Shown here: positions 33,638-36,908 of the stretch, piece by piece
Numbering within the stretch: the first letter of the stretch is position 1
How the letters are laid out: every line of letters starts with the position of its first letter
Source: DATHGT01 sp035317605
Lineage (GTDB): Bacteria; Methylomirabilota; Methylomirabilia; Rokubacteriales; CSP1-6
DNA length: 36,908 nt
Assembly (NCBI GenBank): GCA_035317605.1
Contig: DATHGT010000223.1
Location: 1 to 36,908 of the forward strand
Direction: 5' to 3'
The notes under the pieces: model-generated
Database searches by the model: none
Seen by the model: only the letters and a program-made list of their open reading frames with translations
What the model was told of the DNA's origin: nothing
Position numbers and translations under genes: made by a program

Positions 33638-34254
33638 GGCATCGTGGCCGCGGCGTGCTCGCTGCGCTCGGCCTCGCGGTTGCCGTGCTCTCCGTCGCGG
33701 GCGTGGCGAGGGGAGAGCCGCCCGGCGACGCCGCGCGCGGGCGCGAGACCTTCACCGCCAAGGAGTGCGCGCGCTGCCACGTCCCGCGCGCCCAGTCCGG
33801 CGTCGGCCCCGCGCTGGAGCAGCTCCGCCGGCCGCAGGGCGCCTTCGCGCTCGCGGGTCGCCTCTGGAATCATGCGCCGGGCATGTTCACGGTGCTGAAG
33901 ATCGAGAACCTCCAGTGGCCACAGATCAGTGCCGGCGAGATGGCGGACCTCATGACCTACCTCGAGGCTGACCCCGCGCGCGATCCGGCGCCCGATCTCT
34001 CCAAGGGCCAGCTCATGCTGCTGCGCAAGGGCTGTCTCAAGTGCCACAGCCTGCGCGGAGAGGGTGGCCGGCTCGCGCCCGATCTCTCCGCGCAGCGCGC
34101 GTCTTACGAATCGGCGGTGGCCTGGGCGGCGCGGATGTGGCAGCATACGCCCGCGATGGCGGCCAAGGCCATGGAGGTCGGCGTGCTCTACCCGCGCTTT
34201 GCCGAGGACGAGATGCTGAACCTCGTGGCATTCCTGAGGAGCAGCGCCAAGTGA
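33634..34254 (+). CDS. Diheme cytochrome c of the bc complex, WNH-type modules
   Basis: A 206-residue exported protein with signal peptide (VLAALGLAVAVLSVAGVARG) and two heme modules, CARCH and CLKCH. Each has a WNH-like word, RLWNHAPGM and RMWQHTPAM. It therefore belongs to the same module family as the tetraheme proteins at 28085 and 29554, which indicates they arose by duplication. Its place behind cytochrome b, with a four-base overlap, suggests it replaces cytochrome c1 as the acceptor of the bc complex. Confidence 0.92.
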   Translation: MRHRGRGVLAALGLAVAVLSVAGVARGEPPGDAARGRETFTAKECARCHVPRAQSGVGPALEQLRRPQGAFALAGRLWNHAPGMFTVLKIENLQWPQISAGEMADLMTYLEADPARDPAPDLSKGQLMLLRKGCLKCHSLRGEGGRLAPDLSAQRASYESAVAWAARMWQHTPAMAAKAMEVGVLYPRFAEDEMLNLVAFLRSSAK

Positions 34255-34286
34255 ACCCGCACACACCTCACGGGAGGACCCTCATC

Positions 34287-34652
34287 GTGCGATCCCTGGG
34301 TTTCTGCACGCTCCTGCTGGTCGCCGGCCTCGTCGCCGGGCTGCTCGCGCCGTCCGACGGCCCCGCTCAGCCCAAGACGCCTGACCCGTTCGCCTTCCCG
34401 CAGGGCAAGGACAGCCCCGGCAAGGTGACGTTCGACCACGCCAAGCACCGGGAGGCCGGCGTCGACAAGTGCACCGCCTGCCACATCAAGGCCTTCAAGT
34501 TCAAGAAGGGAGAGACCGGGCCCCTCACGATGGCGAAGATGAAGGCCGGCGAGCAGTGCGGCGTCTGCCACAACGGCAAGACGCAGGTCGGCACCAAGGT
34601 CGTCTTCACCACCGACGACAAGGCGAACTGCGAGAGGTGCCACAAGAAGTAG
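34287..34652 (+). CDS. Triheme cytochrome c7-like protein
   Basis: A 121-residue exported protein. Signal peptide SLGFCTLLLVAGLVAGLLAP, then VTFDHAKHREAGVDKCTACH, CGVCH and a terminal CERCHKK. This is the c7/c3-like pattern with FDHxxH supplying axial His ligands. Small triheme c7 proteins shuttle electrons through the periplasm in metal-reducing bacteria (PpcA type). The start is GTG 34287 with GGGAGGACC upstream; the alternative GTG 34251 overlaps the diheme stop. Candidate carrier between the bc complex and the DmsE-like protein. Confidence 0.9.
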   Translation: MRSLGFCTLLLVAGLVAGLLAPSDGPAQPKTPDPFAFPQGKDSPGKVTFDHAKHREAGVDKCTACHIKAFKFKKGETGPLTMAKMKAGEQCGVCHNGKTQVGTKVVFTTDDKANCERCHKK

Positions 34653-34726
34653 CGCTTCGGCACTGCTCGAGGTCGCGCGCCGGAAAGTCGAGGCGGTCGG
34701 CGCCAGGAAATAGCTCAAACGGCCCA

Positions 34727-34755
34727 TTGCGCCGCTCGGGCTGCTGGCCTATCTT
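34727..34755 (+). promoter_or_regulatory. Possible sigma-70 promoter before the decaheme gene
   Basis: TTGCGC (34727-34732), a 17-base gap and TATCTT (34750-34755) fit a weak sigma-70 promoter about 50 bases before GTG 34807. No sigma-54 motif is seen in this gap. Confidence 0.3.
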
Positions 34756-34806
34756 TTGGGCGACTTTTCGAGGCCAGCTCGTGCCGCTATCGAGGGGAGG
34801 CACCGC

Positions 34807-35796
34807 GTGAGTCGACGTCACCGTCGATGGGTGGGTGTAGGCGGTATCGGGTTGGTCGTCCTGGCCTTCGTCTTCGTTGGGTGCTTCGGGCCGTCCAAAA
34901 CCGCAGAGAGTCCGGCCCGCGCGGGGGCGCCCGCCGCCCAGACCCAGGCCGCGCCGTCCGGTGGCGAGTACGTCGGCGCCGAGACGTGCAAGGGCTGCCA
35001 CGAGGAGGCCTTCAACCGGTTCTCCCACACCAAGATGGGACGCCTCTTCCTCAAGCAGCCGCGCAACAGCGTCGAGCGGCTCGCCTGCGAGACCTGCCAC
35101 GGCCCGGGCAAGGACCACGTCGACCAGGGCGGGGGCGGGCCGGGCAAGGATCCCAAGCTCATCACGTTCGCCAAGAACGATCGCACCCCGGTCGATCAGC
35201 GCAACCAGGTCTGCCTCACCTGCCACACGAAGGGGGCCCGCGTGTTCTGGCAGGGCAGCCCTCACGAGGCGCGCGACGTCGCGTGCACCAACTGCCACAC
35301 CGTCATGGCCGATCACTCGCCCAAGGCCCAGCTCGCCAAGGCGTCGGTGATCGAGACCTGCGGCACGTGCCACCTCGAGCGGCGCGCGCAGCAGATGCGC
35401 TCCTCCCACATGCCGCTGCGCGAGGGCAAGATGACGTGCACCTCGTGTCATAACCCGCACGGCACGGTCACGCCCGCGCTGCTCAAGGAGAACTCGCTCA
35501 ACGACAACTGCTACGCCTGCCACACCGAGAAGCGCGGCCCCTTCCTGTGGGACCACGCGCCGGTGATCGAGAGCTGCGCGAACTGTCACGATCCGCACGG
35601 CTCCAACCACGAGAAGATGCTCAAGGTCGCCAAGCCCCGGCTCTGCCAGCAGTGTCACATCGAGACCCGGCACCCGACCAATCCCTACGGGCGGGACACG
35701 GCGTCGCAGAAGTTCGTCCTCGGGAAGGCTTGCTCGAGCTGTCACGTGAACATCCACGGCTCGAACCATCCCTCCGGCTTCGCCTTCACGCGATAG
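34807..35796 (+). CDS. DmsE/MtrA-type decaheme cytochrome c
   Basis: A 329-residue protein with ten CXXCH motifs (CKGCH, CETCH, CLTCH, CTNCH, CGTCH, CTSCH, CYACH, CANCH, CQQCH, CSSCH), the number and rhythm of MtrA/DmsE. These proteins plug an MtrB-type barrel and carry electrons across the outer membrane. The N-terminus is hydrophobic and ends in VFVGC, a possible lipobox. GTG 34807 follows GGGGAGG; the 17-codon longer frame lacks a site. The MtrB/PioB-like gene begins ten bases after its stop, so the pair is co-expressed. Confidence 0.94.
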   Translation: MSRRHRRWVGVGGIGLVVLAFVFVGCFGPSKTAESPARAGAPAAQTQAAPSGGEYVGAETCKGCHEEAFNRFSHTKMGRLFLKQPRNSVERLACETCHGPGKDHVDQGGGGPGKDPKLITFAKNDRTPVDQRNQVCLTCHTKGARVFWQGSPHEARDVACTNCHTVMADHSPKAQLAKASVIETCGTCHLERRAQQMRSSHMPLREGKMTCTSCHNPHGTVTPALLKENSLNDNCYACHTEKRGPFLWDHAPVIESCANCHDPHGSNHEKMLKVAKPRLCQQCHIETRHPTNPYGRDTASQKFVLGKACSSCHVNIHGSNHPSGFAFTR

Positions 35797-35805
35797 GAGG
35801 GCAGC

Positions 35806-36908
35806 ATGCAACGCGCGCGAACGTTCGGAGCGGTCGTCGTAGCGCTGGCGGTGCTGGCGGTCGCCAGGCCTGCGGCGGCGCAGTTCACGCTCGGCGGGAT
35901 GAACGTCGAGGGTGAGGTCGAGGCCGGGCTCCGCCTCTTGCCGGACCGACCCTCCGGGGCCGACCGAGGCAAGTTCGAGGAATACCGCGACTTCACCCAA
36001 GGGCCCTTTCTCCAGGGCCTGCAACTGCGGATCTTCCGGCCCGACGAGAGCTACTCCGCCTCGTTCGCCGGCGCCAAGTGGGGCCAGCAGGACCAGGAAT
36101 TCGCGCTCCGTGCGGAACGGCTCGGCCTCTGGGAATTCGGGTTCGACTGGGACCAGACGCCGCACCTCTTCTCGACCTCGGCCCGGATGCTGGCCACGCA
36201 GACCGCCCCCAACATGTTCACGCTGCCGACGCCGCGGCCGGCGCTGTCGGTCTACAACGGAGGGCGGCGGCTCGACGACGTCGGGGTGCGCTGGGACACG
36301 GGGCGGCTCTCGTTCGTGCTGACCCCCACGCCCGACCTCGAGCTGCGCGCCGAGTACACGCGGATCAAGAAGGACGGCGAGCGGCCGTTCGGCATGGCGT
36401 TCAGCAGCCCCGGCGGCAACTTCATGGAGATCCTCGAGCCGATCGACCAGACCGTCCACGACTTCCGGCTCAAGCTGAGCTTCGTCCGCGAGAACTGGCA
36501 GATCCAGGCGGGCTACACCTTCTCGGCGTTCCAGAACGCGTTCAGCAGTGTCCGCGCCGACAACCCGTGTCTCGGCTTGACGGCCGCCATCACCGCCGCC
36601 TCGCCGGGCTGCGGGGCCGACGCCACCGGCGCTCAGCCCAGCGGACTGACGTCGCTGCCGCCGAGTAACCAGGCGCACTCGATCAACATCGCCGGCGGGA
36701 TCAACCTGCCCTACCGCACCCGCATCACCGGGAACTTCGGCTACAGCCTGCGGCTGCAGGACGAGCCGTTCCTCGCGCACACCGTCAACGCCGCGCTCGC
36801 GGGCTCGCCGGTCCTGGTCCTGCCCCAGCGCAGCCTCAACGGAGTCGTGGGCACGGCGCTGGTCAACCTCAACGCGACCAGCCGGCCGATCCAGCCGCTG
36901 ACGCTGAC
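35806..36908 (+). CDS. MtrB/PioB-family outer-membrane beta-barrel, C-terminus beyond the right edge
   Basis: The start of a large barrel protein, 367 codons in the window with no stop. Signal peptide VVVALAVLAVARPAAA, then FTLGGMNVEGEVEAGLRLLP and alternating strands rich in aromatic residues (WEFGFDWDQTPHLFSTSARM, then LRAEYTRIKKDGERPFG), as in MtrB/PioB. The usual length is about 650-750 residues, so about half is present. No CXXC near the N-terminus, unlike Shewanella MtrB. It should sheathe the adjacent decaheme protein and form an outer-membrane electron conduit. ATG 35806 follows AGGAGGG. Confidence 0.9.
   Translation, partial: MQRARTFGAVVVALAVLAVARPAAAQFTLGGMNVEGEVEAGLRLLPDRPSGADRGKFEEYRDFTQGPFLQGLQLRIFRPDESYSASFAGAKWGQQDQEFALRAERLGLWEFGFDWDQTPHLFSTSARMLATQTAPNMFTLPTPRPALSVYNGGRRLDDVGVRWDTGRLSFVLTPTPDLELRAEYTRIKKDGERPFGMAFSSPGGNFMEILEPIDQTVHDFRLKLSFVRENWQIQAGYTFSAFQNAFSSVRADNPCLGLTAAITAASPGCGADATGAQPSGLTSLPPSNQAHSINIAGGINLPYRTRITGNFGYSLRLQDEPFLAHTVNAALAGSPVLVLPQRSLNGVVGTALVNLNATSRPIQPLTL

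Overview
The window is a high-GC, gene-dense stretch of bacterial chromosome with no RNA genes, insertion sequences or CRISPR. The mix of a ba3-type oxidase, many universal stress proteins (USPs), tandem WNH-motif cytochromes c, a b6-type cytochrome b and a DmsE/MtrB-type porin-cytochrome pair suggests an uncultivated soil or subsurface lineage, for example Methylomirabilota/Rokubacteria or a relative. That placement is inference and was not tested.

Layout. 1-1867 (minus): a PAS/LuxR regulator, a receiver-domain remnant and a PAS histidine kinase cut by the left edge. 1891-4162 (minus): three-subunit ba3 cytochrome c oxidase. 4455-11638 (minus): DUF6335 protein, P-type cation ATPase, receiver protein, CBS protein, tandem APS-kinase-like protein, aminoglycoside-phosphotransferase-like protein and two USPs. 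11806-16477 (minus): PAS histidine kinase, an HtrA-like pseudogene lacking catalytic residues, an MgtA-type remnant, a CBS protein and a BirA-like ligase. 16831-21662 (plus): small membrane proteins, USPs, CBS-BON protein, a frameshifted BON protein, a cyclic-2,3-diphosphoglycerate synthetase remnant and a Met-rich secreted protein. 21716-23214 (minus): an NtrC-type sigma-54 activator behind a 33-codon leader ORF. 23367-25298 (plus): broken second BirA-like gene, HPF/RaiA-like protein, USP and a membrane-protein remnant. 25350-26881 (minus): radical SAM/SPASM protein and USP. 27184-36908 (plus): a respiratory block with monoheme c, USP, two tetraheme c proteins, a nonaheme protein, Rieske, cytochrome b, diheme c, triheme c7-like, decaheme DmsE-like and an MtrB/PioB-type barrel cut by the right edge. 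I count 33 CXXCH motifs there.

The main discovery candidate is regulatory. Nine sites match TGGCA-N6-TTGC (sigma-54 -24/-12) exactly and three more nearly so. All but one lie within about 60 bp of a start codon (the exception, before the first cytochrome c, is about 80 bp away). They precede the ba3 oxidase, the APS-kinase/CBS/ATPase operon, DUF6335, both USP operons, the HtrA-like gene, both BirA-like genes, the small membrane proteins and the first cytochrome c. An intact GAFTGA-bearing activator lies in the middle. The gene content (USPs, CBS proteins, P-type ATPase, ribosome-hibernation-like protein, high-affinity oxidase) resembles the mycobacterial DosR dormancy/hypoxia regulon, but apparently run by sigma-54. 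A second theme is decay: seven genes are frameshifted, internally deleted or reduced to fragments, while several of their sigma-54 promoters remain intact.
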